Positions 19,606-28,572 of a stretch of DNA of 40,921 nucleotides are shown one piece after another. Where the stretch lies: assembly GCA_003567625.1 (NCBI GenBank), contig PWZB01000104.1, positions 1 to 40,921 of the forward strand, given 5' to 3'. The position numbers and the translations under genes are program-made. Within the stretch, counting starts at the first letter, position 1. Each line of letters begins with the position of its first letter. The DNA is from Bacteroidales bacterium. Lineage in GTDB: Bacteria > Bacteroidota > Bacteroidia > Bacteroidales > UBA7960. The notes beneath the pieces are model-generated. The model saw nothing but the letters and a program-made list of their open reading frames with translations. It did no database searches and was not told the DNA's origin.

Positions 19606-20039
19606 AATTCCCTGTATTCTTCACGTGCATCAAAACACGGGCACGCTTTTGCCACACCCGGAAAATCTCTGTGCCCTTGTACTTTTGCCAACGGGTATTT
19701 TGCCTGCAGCTCAATTATCAAAGACTTCAGGCTTGTTTTTTGCGCAACAGTCCTGTTGTCAATTGCATTTCCTTGCGTATCAATTCCGCCAATGTAAGCA
19801 ACATGTACGCTGTGGTGGTTTTCGCCACGCACCCCATTGGCAATCTTATCATCAGGCTGCAGCTGAGTTATTCTACCATCCGGCTCAACTATATAATTAT
19901 ACCCGGGATTACGCCAACCAAGCGTGTTTTGCCAATAGTTTTTTATTGACTCAACAGTAGCTGTCTGCGATGTTGCAGTACAGTGAGCTACTATGTAATT
20001 AATTTGCCTCATTACTTTTCCTGGTGTTTTGAAATACAA
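19602..20039 (-). CDS. N-acetylmuramoyl-L-alanine amidase (endolysin)
   Basis: INYIVAHCTATSQTATVESIKNYWQNTLGWRNPGYNYIVEPDG...VQGHRDFPGVAKACPCFD amidase_2. Confidence 0.93.
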   Translation of the reverse strand: MYFKTPGKVMRQINYIVAHCTATSQTATVESIKNYWQNTLGWRNPGYNYIVEPDGRITQLQPDDKIANGVRGENHHSVHVAYIGGIDTQGNAIDNRTVAQKTSLKSLIIELQAKYPLAKVQGHRDFPGVAKACPCFDAREEYREL

Positions 20040-20380
20040 TCCAATTCCTTTTTAAGCTTACTGTTATCCCGCTTGAGCGTCGAAACTTCTCTCATTAGTT
20101 TATCAACTTCTTTTCGTAGTTTCAAATTTTCCTCACGTAGTTCCTTCATTTCACCACTTATCGCCGTGTATTGTTTGTTAAAATCCAATGCAGTCCTTTG
20201 CCACATCTCAATGATATTTTGCATGTTCTTAATTACTAGGCTGTCGGCTTCCGCCTTCTTTCTCCGCCTGCCGTAAAACCAACCTGCAAAGCCTGTTGCT
20301 AACGCAGCAAGCGCCGGTATGATAACTTTGTATACAATTGGTTCTATCATTGAGCTTTTTGAGAAATATTGCAGAGACAC
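20012..20380 (-). CDS. Membrane-anchored coiled-coil protein (holin candidate)
   Basis: IEPIVYKVIIPALAALATGFAGWFYG TM plus long coiled coil, upstream of amidase. Confidence 0.5.
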   Translation of the reverse strand: MSLQYFSKSSMIEPIVYKVIIPALAALATGFAGWFYGRRRKKAEADSLVIKNMQNIIEMWQRTALDFNKQYTAISGEMKELREENLKLRKEVDKLMREVSTLKRDNSKLKKELDCISKHQEK

Positions 20381-20449
20381 CTAAGCGTCCCTGCAATATT
20401 TTAATTAAAAAATGAACGTGCTACCTGCAGCTATTGAATACTGGTTATT

Positions 20450-21472
20450 TTACCCACTAATATCGTATTTGCTTACAATCGCCCCAATGGCTTCCTGCTT
20501 CTTAGGCAATGCTATAAAGTAATGCCTGAAATTAATTAGATTTTCCTGGGTCAATGGGTTATCCTTTGCCGCACTCATATATGTTTTTGTACTACCTGTA
20601 CACTTAAACATTCGTGGTGCATAAAAAGCCACACTTGCCTGGAAATCCTTAGTGCCCGGAACGCTGCCAAACGCTTTCTTTTCTTCCGTATCGCCGTCAT
20701 AAAGCGGGTTTTCAGAATATGGGTAAACTTCAAAACTATACATGTTGGCTATTTTGCCGCTTGTATAGTTATAATACTGATCCCTGAACTTCTGATCTAC
20801 TTCGAGCAGGTCATTAACGTGATCCGAGCACAGGATCAGTATGCGGTTTTTTTCAGGCACCTTCAGGTCATCGAAATGTTTTTTCATCTTAATTATATCC
20901 TTACGTGTTATTGCCTTCCGGTCAACATCAGCTAGCTTTTCTCCTGTTGTGACTACAATTGGTGTGGCTGCAGTATGGGATTGAGGGCCGAATGCATGAA
21001 CAGCTTTATCGTGCTTAGTTTCTGTAATTACAGCCTTATGCCTCTCAATAACACTTGCCATCTTATCATGTGAGATTGCAAACAGCTCATCGTCGGTTAT
21101 CTTGGTTGCCTTGGTTTGAAATTTGTCAAGACTTATAGATATATCAGCATCTGCCAGGTCTTGTACATCAATCGGATAGGTTGTGTTGTTTACCAACACT
21201 TCCGGGTCAGCCCCGACATCAACAAGGTGAATAACGTCGTATTGTGCGTACTGGCTAAAATCAGGTATTTTGGCAAGAAATGTAGCAGCATCATCATGAC
21301 GAAAGGCTTTCACCATTTCGCCTGTCCAAACTTCCGGAAATAGTCCTGTCTTAATACCATCGCTTTGTGGTATGAATGATAAGCCGGCTCCGGCAGCCGC
21401 ACCCAGCGGTCCTGCTATCATAAGCCCGACCAGTATATTCATCATTAGAATTACGAATTTCATCGGTTTCAT
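20450..21472 (-). CDS. Major capsid protein
   Basis: 340 aa after protease/scaffold; VNNTTYPIDVQDLADADISISLDKFQTKATKITDDEL, ENLINFRHYFIALPKKQEAIGAIV. Confidence 0.8.
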   Translation of the reverse strand: MKPMKFVILMMNILVGLMIAGPLGAAAGAGLSFIPQSDGIKTGLFPEVWTGEMVKAFRHDDAATFLAKIPDFSQYAQYDVIHLVDVGADPEVLVNNTTYPIDVQDLADADISISLDKFQTKATKITDDELFAISHDKMASVIERHKAVITETKHDKAVHAFGPQSHTAATPIVVTTGEKLADVDRKAITRKDIIKMKKHFDDLKVPEKNRILILCSDHVNDLLEVDQKFRDQYYNYTSGKIANMYSFEVYPYSENPLYDGDTEEKKAFGSVPGTKDFQASVAFYAPRMFKCTGSTKTYMSAAKDNPLTQENLINFRHYFIALPKKQEAIGAIVSKYDISG

Positions 21473-21511
21473 TGTCTCTGTGTTTTTAATTGGTTTATGA
21501 ATAAATTACTT

Positions 21512-22471
21512 TTATTTCAAATTCGGTTCGAAGCCGTAATGCTGGTTAAACAACAGCTTGTAGGTTTCTACGTCGTCGCTCTTGAGCTGCTCGAGCTCCG
21601 CTTCGGTATAGTCTTCCCACTTCTCTTTTTTTGTCACAGCACCACCACCTTTTGAACCTGCGCCCTTATCAATAAGTTCTGTTGGCTTAACGGCAGGTTC
21701 TATGCCGCCGAGTGTTTCGTTAAGCATGTCCAGTCCGACCTTGTCGCCAAGGCTGACGTAATGCTCTTTTTGCTTTTCGGTGATGCGCTTCTCACGTATC
21801 GCCGTTTCAACAGCATTTGTGATAGCTTTCAACCGAATTTCAGACTCTGATGTCTGGAGAGTTTCGATCTTTGTATTGAGAGCTCCAATAGCCTCAAGGA
21901 TTGTTTTTTCGTTGGCATCTTCTGCCAGGCCGAGTTTTAATGCAATGTTTTTCATTGTTTGTTTTTCTTTTGTTTTAATTTCAGGTAAAAAAGAAAGATC
22001 GGTATCATCGGTCAGGGTCACATACTTTCCGGTTTCACGGTTTTTGATCGCCATGGCGTCGTCATTGGCTCCTATGTCACTAACGCTTACTTCATCAAGC
22101 CGCCACTTGGTTAATGTGGCATATTTTTGCCCCGGCATCAGGTGTTTGCTGTCTTCTGAAAATTCAATGGGTGTAAGTCCCGGGCTCACCATTTTATATA
22201 TTCCCTTATCCCACTTATCTGCTACTTTCTTGGCAAATGGATCCTCGGTGTCGAATTCAAGCTCGCCCATTACTTTCCCGTCTTCTTTCCTTACGTTATT
22301 AACCTTGCCAATGGGCATGATCTCATCTTCAGTGCCGCGCCACGGTCTCATATGCATCCACAACAGTATTGGATTCTTTTTGTATTGTGAAAGATCGGCA
22401 CCTTCGGTCAGCACCCTGAACCCTTTCCGGTTTAACCGTTCACTGCTTATTACGACAGTTCTGTTTTTCAC
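21512..22471 (-). CDS. Prohead protease fused to scaffold (Mu gpI-like)
   Basis: N-terminal protease-like domain; C-terminal MKNIALKLGLAEDANEKTILEAIGALNTKIETL Mu I-type scaffold; internal ATG at 21955. Confidence 0.8.
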   Translation of the reverse strand: MKNRTVVISSERLNRKGFRVLTEGADLSQYKKNPILLWMHMRPWRGTEDEIMPIGKVNNVRKEDGKVMGELEFDTEDPFAKKVADKWDKGIYKMVSPGLTPIEFSEDSKHLMPGQKYATLTKWRLDEVSVSDIGANDDAMAIKNRETGKYVTLTDDTDLSFLPEIKTKEKQTMKNIALKLGLAEDANEKTILEAIGALNTKIETLQTSESEIRLKAITNAVETAIREKRITEKQKEHYVSLGDKVGLDMLNETLGGIEPAVKPTELIDKGAGSKGGGAVTKKEKWEDYTEAELEQLKSDDVETYKLLFNQHYGFEPNLK

Positions 22472-22540
22472 TTTCTTTTGATTTTGATTTTAATCATGCA
22501 ACTGCAAAAGAAACACAGCCTGATACTATTTGCAAATTTT

Positions 22541-22578
22541 ATTGTCATACTGACAATAAAACTTGTCAGTATGACAAT
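22541..22578. promoter_or_regulatory. Tandem dyad operators in divergent late-gene control region
   Basis: TTGTCA-TAC-TGACAA (22542-22556) and TTGTCA-GTA-TGACAA (22563-22577); also a 15-bp inverted repeat overall. Confidence 0.75.
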
Positions 22579-22632
22579 AATGTTTCCTTTTTGCCTTTCG
22601 ATTATTTTCTTTTGTAAAAAATAATATGAGAG

Positions 22633-23121
22633 ATGACATCAGAGATTAAGAAGAAAAAACGGGTAAGGGATGAAAGTAAATACGAACATGCCTGGCTTTT
22701 GTTTTCACAAAAAGTAAGCCGGCAGGAAATTGCCCGCAGGGTAGGTATTGCCGAAAGAACACTTACACGTTGGATTACAAATGACGACTGGCACTCAAGA
22801 CGTGCTGCAGCAAACATAACTCGTGATGAGCTGATCAATAAAACCCTTAAGCTTATTGACGGGCTTTTGGAAAAGAGCCTTGAGGATGACAGTGCTGACA
22901 GCAGCGGACTGGCTGACAAGCTTAGCAAGCTTGCCGGGGCAATAAAAAACCTTGACAAGCAAGCCAACGTGGTTGATATCATCCAGGTCTTTATGACTTT
23001 CAATCGCTGGCTCATGAGCCGGCAGGCTATTGATGCCACGCTTACTGACGATCTGATCAAAACAATCAACAGGTATCAGGATACATTTATCAATGAACGT
23101 TTAGCACATCAAAAAGAATGA
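22633..23121 (+). CDS. Terminase small subunit-like HTH protein
   Basis: SRQEIARRVGIAERTLTRWITNDDWHSRR; directly upstream of TerL. Confidence 0.75.
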   Translation: MTSEIKKKKRVRDESKYEHAWLLFSQKVSRQEIARRVGIAERTLTRWITNDDWHSRRAAANITRDELINKTLKLIDGLLEKSLEDDSADSSGLADKLSKLAGAIKNLDKQANVVDIIQVFMTFNRWLMSRQAIDATLTDDLIKTINRYQDTFINERLAHQKE

Positions 23122-24635
23122 ATTTATCGCAGGCACAACAGGCAATAAAGCGGTGGCATGAACACTTCAAAAAAATACAAAGCCACACCACGCTAACCCT
23201 TTTTGAAACACCGGACGAAAAGCAGGTGCGTATAAAAAAGGCCAAGAAGGATTTTGCCTGGTTTGTCAGCTATTATTTTCCGCACTATGCCGAATATGCC
23301 ACGCCAAACTTTCATGTCAGCCTGGCAAACTATATTAAAAAACACCCCGAATCGCAAACAATAGTAAGATGGGGGCGGGGGCTCGGCAAATCGGTTGTAT
23401 GCGATATATTCATCCCGATATGGCTCTGGATCAATGGAGAGCCGGTATATGAATTGCTGATCGGTAACAACCTTGATAAGGCAAAAATACTGCTGGGTGA
23501 TGTCCAGCTGGAATTCGAAGCAAACGAAAGGCTTATACATGACTATGGCAGGCAAGTGGTTGGTGGTAACTGGACTGACGGCTACTTTGTTTGCAAGGAT
23601 AAGTTTATCGGTAAAGCAATCGGAATGGGGCAGGATGTAAGAGGTTTGCGGAGTGGTGCACAGCGTCCCAATTATATTGTTGCTGACGATCTGGAAGATA
23701 AAGATACGGTAAAAAACCCCAAGCGGCAAAATGAAGCCGTTCAGTGGATAGAAAGGGCTGTAATACCCTGTATGGACGGGCCAATACAAAGATATGTACA
23801 CCCGAACAATAATTTCGCTCCGCGTACAATACAGGAAGAGTTATGGCAAAAACATCCCGACTGGAAAATGCACCGTGTAGATGCATGCCCGGACCCTGAC
23901 CGCAAACCCGTATGGTATCAGAAGTACACACAAAATTATTACAAGAAACGGGAAGAGGCTATCGGCACTATAGCGCTCGATGCTGAATACAATAACAGTC
24001 CCTTTATCGAAGGCAGTGTATTTACGGCAGACATGATCCAGTGGGCTAAGCCTCCAAGGTGGGATCATTTTCAGATGCTTATCGGTATGTGGGACCCGGC
24101 TTATTCCGGGAAAAATGATTATAACGCTGTAAGGATATGGGGGTTGTATAAACACAACTTCTGGCTTATGAAAAGCTTTGTCAGGCTGTGTAAAATGAGA
24201 GACGCGCTTTGGTGGATGTACAACATCAATGCTGAAATGCCGCAAGGTGCATACATACACTGGAAGGTTGAAAGCCAATTCTGGAATGATCCTCTGCGGG
24301 AAGCTATTGCACAGGTAGAGGTAAAATGGCAAAAGATGCCTCATCCGCCTGTCAACATCTCAATTATACCAAGCTCGAAGGTTAAAAAGATTGACAGGCT
24401 GTTGAGCATGCATCCATATTATCAGAACAGGCGAATTTATTGGAATATAAACGAAAAAGCCAATAACGACACACAGGCAGGAATGGCTCAGCTGCTTGGA
24501 ATAGAACCGGGATACCGGACACCCGACGATGCTCCCGATGCTGACGAGCAGGCTATAAGCCAGCTGGTGAAAGCAGACAAACAAATGGCGTTCGACCCTG
24601 TGATTGGTAAAAGAGAAACAACGCATTCATGGTAA
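23118..24635 (+). CDS. Terminase large subunit (Mu gp28-like)
   Basis: RWGRGLGKSVV Walker A, YIVADDLEDKDTVKN Walker B, nuclease MWDPAYSGKNDYNAV. Confidence 0.93.
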   Translation: MNLSQAQQAIKRWHEHFKKIQSHTTLTLFETPDEKQVRIKKAKKDFAWFVSYYFPHYAEYATPNFHVSLANYIKKHPESQTIVRWGRGLGKSVVCDIFIPIWLWINGEPVYELLIGNNLDKAKILLGDVQLEFEANERLIHDYGRQVVGGNWTDGYFVCKDKFIGKAIGMGQDVRGLRSGAQRPNYIVADDLEDKDTVKNPKRQNEAVQWIERAVIPCMDGPIQRYVHPNNNFAPRTIQEELWQKHPDWKMHRVDACPDPDRKPVWYQKYTQNYYKKREEAIGTIALDAEYNNSPFIEGSVFTADMIQWAKPPRWDHFQMLIGMWDPAYSGKNDYNAVRIWGLYKHNFWLMKSFVRLCKMRDALWWMYNINAEMPQGAYIHWKVESQFWNDPLREAIAQVEVKWQKMPHPPVNISIIPSSKVKKIDRLLSMHPYYQNRRIYWNINEKANNDTQAGMAQLLGIEPGYRTPDDAPDADEQAISQLVKADKQMAFDPVIGKRETTHSW

Positions 24636-25015
24636 AAGAAAGAAAAGATTACGGGATTATTTATAAGGGTTTTGTTTGGTTAAAAACTCGGTGGCGTCGA
24701 TGGCAAAAAAAACGGCAAGGAAAGAAAATTGAAAAACTGATTAAAGAGGCAGAAAGATTAAAAGAGCTAACCGGCTATAAATATTTAGTACTGCTATTTA
24801 TGGGCAGGTATAGGGTGTTGCCGAAACAAATGATCAAGACATGGTGGAAAGCCGGTATGTTCAAGCAAGGAGTAACATTGAGCATGATTGAAAAAAAAGC
24901 GATATATGTAACCAAACCGAAAACAACAAAAAAGGAAAACAATGGCATACTTAACAAAAGAAGAGCTGACAACACATCTGCGAAGCGAATCAATTGCGTC
25001 AATAACACGCAATGA
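24629..25015 (+). CDS. Hypothetical basic protein
   Basis: 128-aa ORF overlapping TerL end and the gp36-like start. Confidence 0.4.
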   Translation: MVKERKDYGIIYKGFVWLKTRWRRWQKKRQGKKIEKLIKEAERLKELTGYKYLVLLFMGRYRVLPKQMIKTWWKAGMFKQGVTLSMIEKKAIYVTKPKTTKKENNGILNKRRADNTSAKRINCVNNTQ

Positions 25016-25349
25016 CAACGCGTTGGCACAAAGCGCAATAGATGGTGCAATAACCGAAGCAAAGGGTTACCTTTCACGCTTCGACACTGATGCTATATTC
25101 AGCGCAAAAGGCAGCGACCGCAATGAGCTGCTTTTAATCTTTGTGAAAGATATTGCTGCCTGGCACCTGGTGAATATCGTTAACCCTAATATCGAGATGA
25201 AGCTTCGCCAGGACAGGTACGAAAGAGCTATAAGCTGGCTAAAAGATGTACAAAAGGGGATTGTAGAACCGGATTTGCCAAAGCCGGAAGATGTTGATAC
25301 AAGCCTTACAAAATATGGAAGTATAGAAAAAAATGAATATGACTGGTGA
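24942..25349 (+). CDS. DUF1320 / Mu gp36-like protein
   Basis: AYLTKEELTTHLRSESIASITRNDNALAQSAIDGAITEAKGYLSRFDT. Confidence 0.85.
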   Translation: MAYLTKEELTTHLRSESIASITRNDNALAQSAIDGAITEAKGYLSRFDTDAIFSAKGSDRNELLLIFVKDIAAWHLVNIVNPNIEMKLRQDRYERAISWLKDVQKGIVEPDLPKPEDVDTSLTKYGSIEKNEYDW

Positions 25350-25368
25350 GCAGTAAAAACAAACAACA

Positions 25369-26655
25369 ATGACACAGACACAGATATTGGACAAATACGG
25401 AATGCCTCTTAATGCCGTGACAATGGCAGACAAGGAGTATACAGACAAGCTGAAAAAAATTGTAATTGACCTGGCAGTTCAAACGAGAAACCTTACAAAG
25501 AAGGATATAAGGTCATGGCGCCAGGCATGGCAGATGGCAATTGATCATGAAAACCCGCGCCGGCGGGAGCTTTATAATGTTTACACGGATACCGACATAG
25601 ACGGTCATCTTACCGGCACAATATCGCAGATCAACAACTCTATAAAACAACGTACATTCAAGATCATAGATAAGAAAAACAAAAAAGAAAAAGAAGATTT
25701 GACCGAGCTTCTTGAAGCCGAATGGTTTAAAGATTTCTTGAATTTTGCACTTGAGTCACGTTACTGGGGACATTCGTTGATCCAGCTTGGAGACGCGGTA
25801 ACTGTGGACGGGAAGCGTAAACTTACGAACGTTGAACTTGTGCCACGTGTTCATGTAATACCTGAATATGGTGTAATTTTGCGTGAACCCGGCGATGAAA
25901 TTGACAGCGGTATTAACTACAGGGAAGGCAGGCTCACGCAGTGGATTGTCGAAGCGGGCAATCCCTATAACCTCGGGCTATACCTGAAAACATCACCACA
26001 TGCTATTTCAAAGAAAAACATGGCTGCATTCTGGGATACGTTCGGGGAGCTGTTCGGCATTCCAATAAGAACCGCAAAAACCAGTAACACAAACCCTTCA
26101 GAACGCTCTAAGCTAGAAAAGATGCTGCGCGATATGGGTGCAGCGGCATGGGGCTTGTTCTCTGAAGGTACAGAGATAGATATACGAGAAACCAATACCC
26201 GCGATTCTTACCAGGTATTTGATCAACGGATACTGAGGGCAAACTCGGAAATGTCGAAAATTGTACTTACAGAAACTATGACCACCGACGACGGATCTTC
26301 GTACAGCCAGAGCAAAATACATGAGAACATGTTTAAGCAAGCTGTTGGAGCCGAGGCGGACAGGATCAAGGATATTGTCAATAACCAGCTGCTGCCAAAA
26401 CTGGCTAATCTTGGATTCCCTTTTACACCAAATGATGTCTTCGAGTGGGATTATACCTATGAATATACACCCGAGCAACGAACACAGCTCGAACGCACCC
26501 TCCTTGATTATTTTGAAATAGACCCGGAGTACTTCATCGACAGGTACAACATACCTATAACCGGCGTAAAAGAAAGATACGGACTGTCTTTGAGTAAAGA
26601 CCGGGTAAAAGAGCTGCTTGAAAAAAAAAGCACCGACCCGGATTTTTTCGTATAG
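25369..26655 (+). CDS. Portal protein (DUF935, Mu gp29-like)
   Basis: LYNVYTDTDIDGHLTGTISQINNSIKQRTFKI..., WVIEAG-type core, NTNPSERSKLEKMLRDMGAAAWGLF. Confidence 0.9.
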   Translation: MTQTQILDKYGMPLNAVTMADKEYTDKLKKIVIDLAVQTRNLTKKDIRSWRQAWQMAIDHENPRRRELYNVYTDTDIDGHLTGTISQINNSIKQRTFKIIDKKNKKEKEDLTELLEAEWFKDFLNFALESRYWGHSLIQLGDAVTVDGKRKLTNVELVPRVHVIPEYGVILREPGDEIDSGINYREGRLTQWIVEAGNPYNLGLYLKTSPHAISKKNMAAFWDTFGELFGIPIRTAKTSNTNPSERSKLEKMLRDMGAAAWGLFSEGTEIDIRETNTRDSYQVFDQRILRANSEMSKIVLTETMTTDDGSSYSQSKIHENMFKQAVGAEADRIKDIVNNQLLPKLANLGFPFTPNDVFEWDYTYEYTPEQRTQLERTLLDYFEIDPEYFIDRYNIPITGVKERYGLSLSKDRVKELLEKKSTDPDFFV

Positions 26656-26675
26656 GGGCAGCCCGCAGCTGCCCT

Positions 26676-27944
26676 GTGCACGATGCAACGGAGAATGATT
26701 ATTTCAAATACCAGTCCCTGTTCAATGCTCTTTCGGATTTCCCAACACATACCCTTGCATCGCCCCGCAACCGTGAAGTGGTCAATAAGATCATTGAAAG
26801 CTCATCGAAAGGCAATTTCAAGAATACATTTTCGGAAACTACCAGAGTATATACCGAAAACTACCACGACGCGATAAGCTCCGTGTGGGAAGATCCTGCG
26901 CCCGGCTCTGATAACTATAAACACCAGGCAGCTTTTAAACACAACGCTGCCAATGTAGGCGCCTATAAGGCTCACAGGATTTCAGATGAGCTGATAAAGG
27001 CTGAAAGCAAAGAAGACAGGCAGAAGCTTGTAAAAAGATACAATCAATACCAGGCTGTTGAATATAATGCCATGACGGCACGCTGCCGCACAGCAAGGCA
27101 GATGCTTGGATTTGAAGATACAAAAGACCTGTATCCTAACCTGGAATGGATCAGGAGCCGATCGGCGAATCCCCGTGAAGCTCACCTGAGATTAGTCGGC
27201 CTGGTGTTGCCAATTAACCATGAGTTCTGGCAGGATAACCAGCCCGGCAACCTGTATGGCTGCAAATGCGACTGGCATCAGACAGATGCAGCGCCTGCAC
27301 AGCGTACGCCAAAAAGTGTGCCGCCTAGCCCGGGACTGGACGGCAACCCGCTTAATACCGGCAAGCTCATTACACGTAAACATAGCTATTTTAAAAAGGC
27401 AGTTAAAAAGGATGTTAACCATGCCATACATGATTTGCCGGATGATGCTAAATGGCTTGAGTTTGAATTGCAGGGCAAACCGGTGAAGGCGCATATGCTT
27501 CACGATTCAGGCGAACTTAAAAAGAATATGCAGATAACTAATGATTTGGTTAATTCATCTAACAAGATAAAATCAGTTGAACTACTGCCAGAAGTACATA
27601 AAGATGACTTTGACATAAAGAAAAGCTATTATCCAAAGTCTTTTAAGTTTAAAGACAAAAATAAAAACCCTGACGCAACAATAACTTTAACAAATAACAG
27701 GAAATGGGTAGCTGATTTTAAAGAAATAGGCTCTCACTTAGGGGCAAATTTAGGTGTTGCCTCTAAGCAGGCTGATTATGCAATAATAAAACTCAAAAAA
27801 GGATATGAGCCAAGCGATAAAATGATTAAAGATAACGTAACAAGCAAAGTTAAATCAGGTGAAATAAAAGGAGCAATCGTGTTTAATGATAAAAGTGAAG
27901 TAAAATATGCTCATCCTGCTCATATAATCACAACAGCCAAATAA
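26676..27944 (+). CDS. Mu gpF-like head morphogenesis protein with C-terminal toxin-like domain
   Basis: SPP1 gp7/Mu F core (RTARQMLGFEDTKDLYPNLEWIRSRSANPREAHLRLVGLVLPINHEFWQDNQPGNLYGCKCDW) plus about 150-aa lysine-rich CdiA_C-like tail. Confidence 0.88.
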   Translation: MHDATENDYFKYQSLFNALSDFPTHTLASPRNREVVNKIIESSSKGNFKNTFSETTRVYTENYHDAISSVWEDPAPGSDNYKHQAAFKHNAANVGAYKAHRISDELIKAESKEDRQKLVKRYNQYQAVEYNAMTARCRTARQMLGFEDTKDLYPNLEWIRSRSANPREAHLRLVGLVLPINHEFWQDNQPGNLYGCKCDWHQTDAAPAQRTPKSVPPSPGLDGNPLNTGKLITRKHSYFKKAVKKDVNHAIHDLPDDAKWLEFELQGKPVKAHMLHDSGELKKNMQITNDLVNSSNKIKSVELLPEVHKDDFDIKKSYYPKSFKFKDKNKNPDATITLTNNRKWVADFKEIGSHLGANLGVASKQADYAIIKLKKGYEPSDKMIKDNVTSKVKSGEIKGAIVFNDKSEVKYAHPAHIITTAK

Positions 27945-27964
27945 CACCGAAATGTTATTTGGCT
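27935..27964 (+). terminator. Hairpin at gpF stop codon
   Basis: AGCCAAATAACA-ccgaaa-TGTTATTTGGCT, perfect 12-bp stem; includes TAA stop. Confidence 0.65.
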
Positions 27965-28061
27965 ATCATTAGCACCAACTCGCAAGTCAGTACTTAGTTT
28001 TTACAAACTCAATTACAAATATAATAATAATTTTTCAATTGTCAAGAAAAATCGAATAAAA

Positions 28062-28535
28062 ATGGCTTACGATTTCAAAATATTGGTTCAAAAGTTCCGG
28101 AAGCTTTCGCGTGAAGCCCCGCAGTTTATGGACAATGTGGCGCCACGAGCAATAGGTACGGTATCGGCAAGATATTTTAAGCAGGCATTTCAGCGTGAGG
28201 CATGGGACGGTAAGAAGTGGCCGGAAGTGAACCGGCGCAAAAACACCTATGTGCGTAAAAAAGACGGCAAGGTTATGAAAAACTATGCCAAGGGCGCTGC
28301 AAGGATACGCCCGATACTTACAGGGCCCACCGGCGACCTTGGCAGAAGCCCCCAGTTTGAGCCGGGCAAGTCAAATAAGGACAGGGTGGTGGTATCTGCT
28401 AAATCGTACGGCGAGTTTCATAATAAAGGTAAAGGCAACCTGCCCAAACGGCAGTTTATGGGAGTAACAAACGAACTCAGCCAGCTTATTGCTGAAGAGC
28501 TAAATAAACAATTTCATCAATTTTTTAACAGGTAA
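28062..28535 (+). CDS. Phage virion morphogenesis protein (Mu gpG-like)
   Basis: FKQAFQREAWDGKKWPEVNRRK...ILTGPTGDLGRSPQF...YGEFHNKGKGNLPKRQFMGVT. Confidence 0.85.
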   Translation: MAYDFKILVQKFRKLSREAPQFMDNVAPRAIGTVSARYFKQAFQREAWDGKKWPEVNRRKNTYVRKKDGKVMKNYAKGAARIRPILTGPTGDLGRSPQFEPGKSNKDRVVVSAKSYGEFHNKGKGNLPKRQFMGVTNELSQLIAEELNKQFHQFFNR

Positions 28536-28572
28536 TAACAATGAAAGTTCACCAAATCAAAATTATCAAAAA

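Noticed and set aside
21780-22481. 233-aa plus-strand ORF
   Set aside because: Antisense to the protease/scaffold gene; Ser/Leu-rich composition typical of shadow ORFs.
23193-23801. 202-aa minus-strand ORF, and 23605..23931, 23841..24344
   Set aside because: Antisense shadows of the terminase large subunit with non-protein-like Cys/Tyr/Phe-rich sequence.
26113-26688. 191-aa minus-strand ORF
   Set aside because: Antisense shadow of the portal gene.
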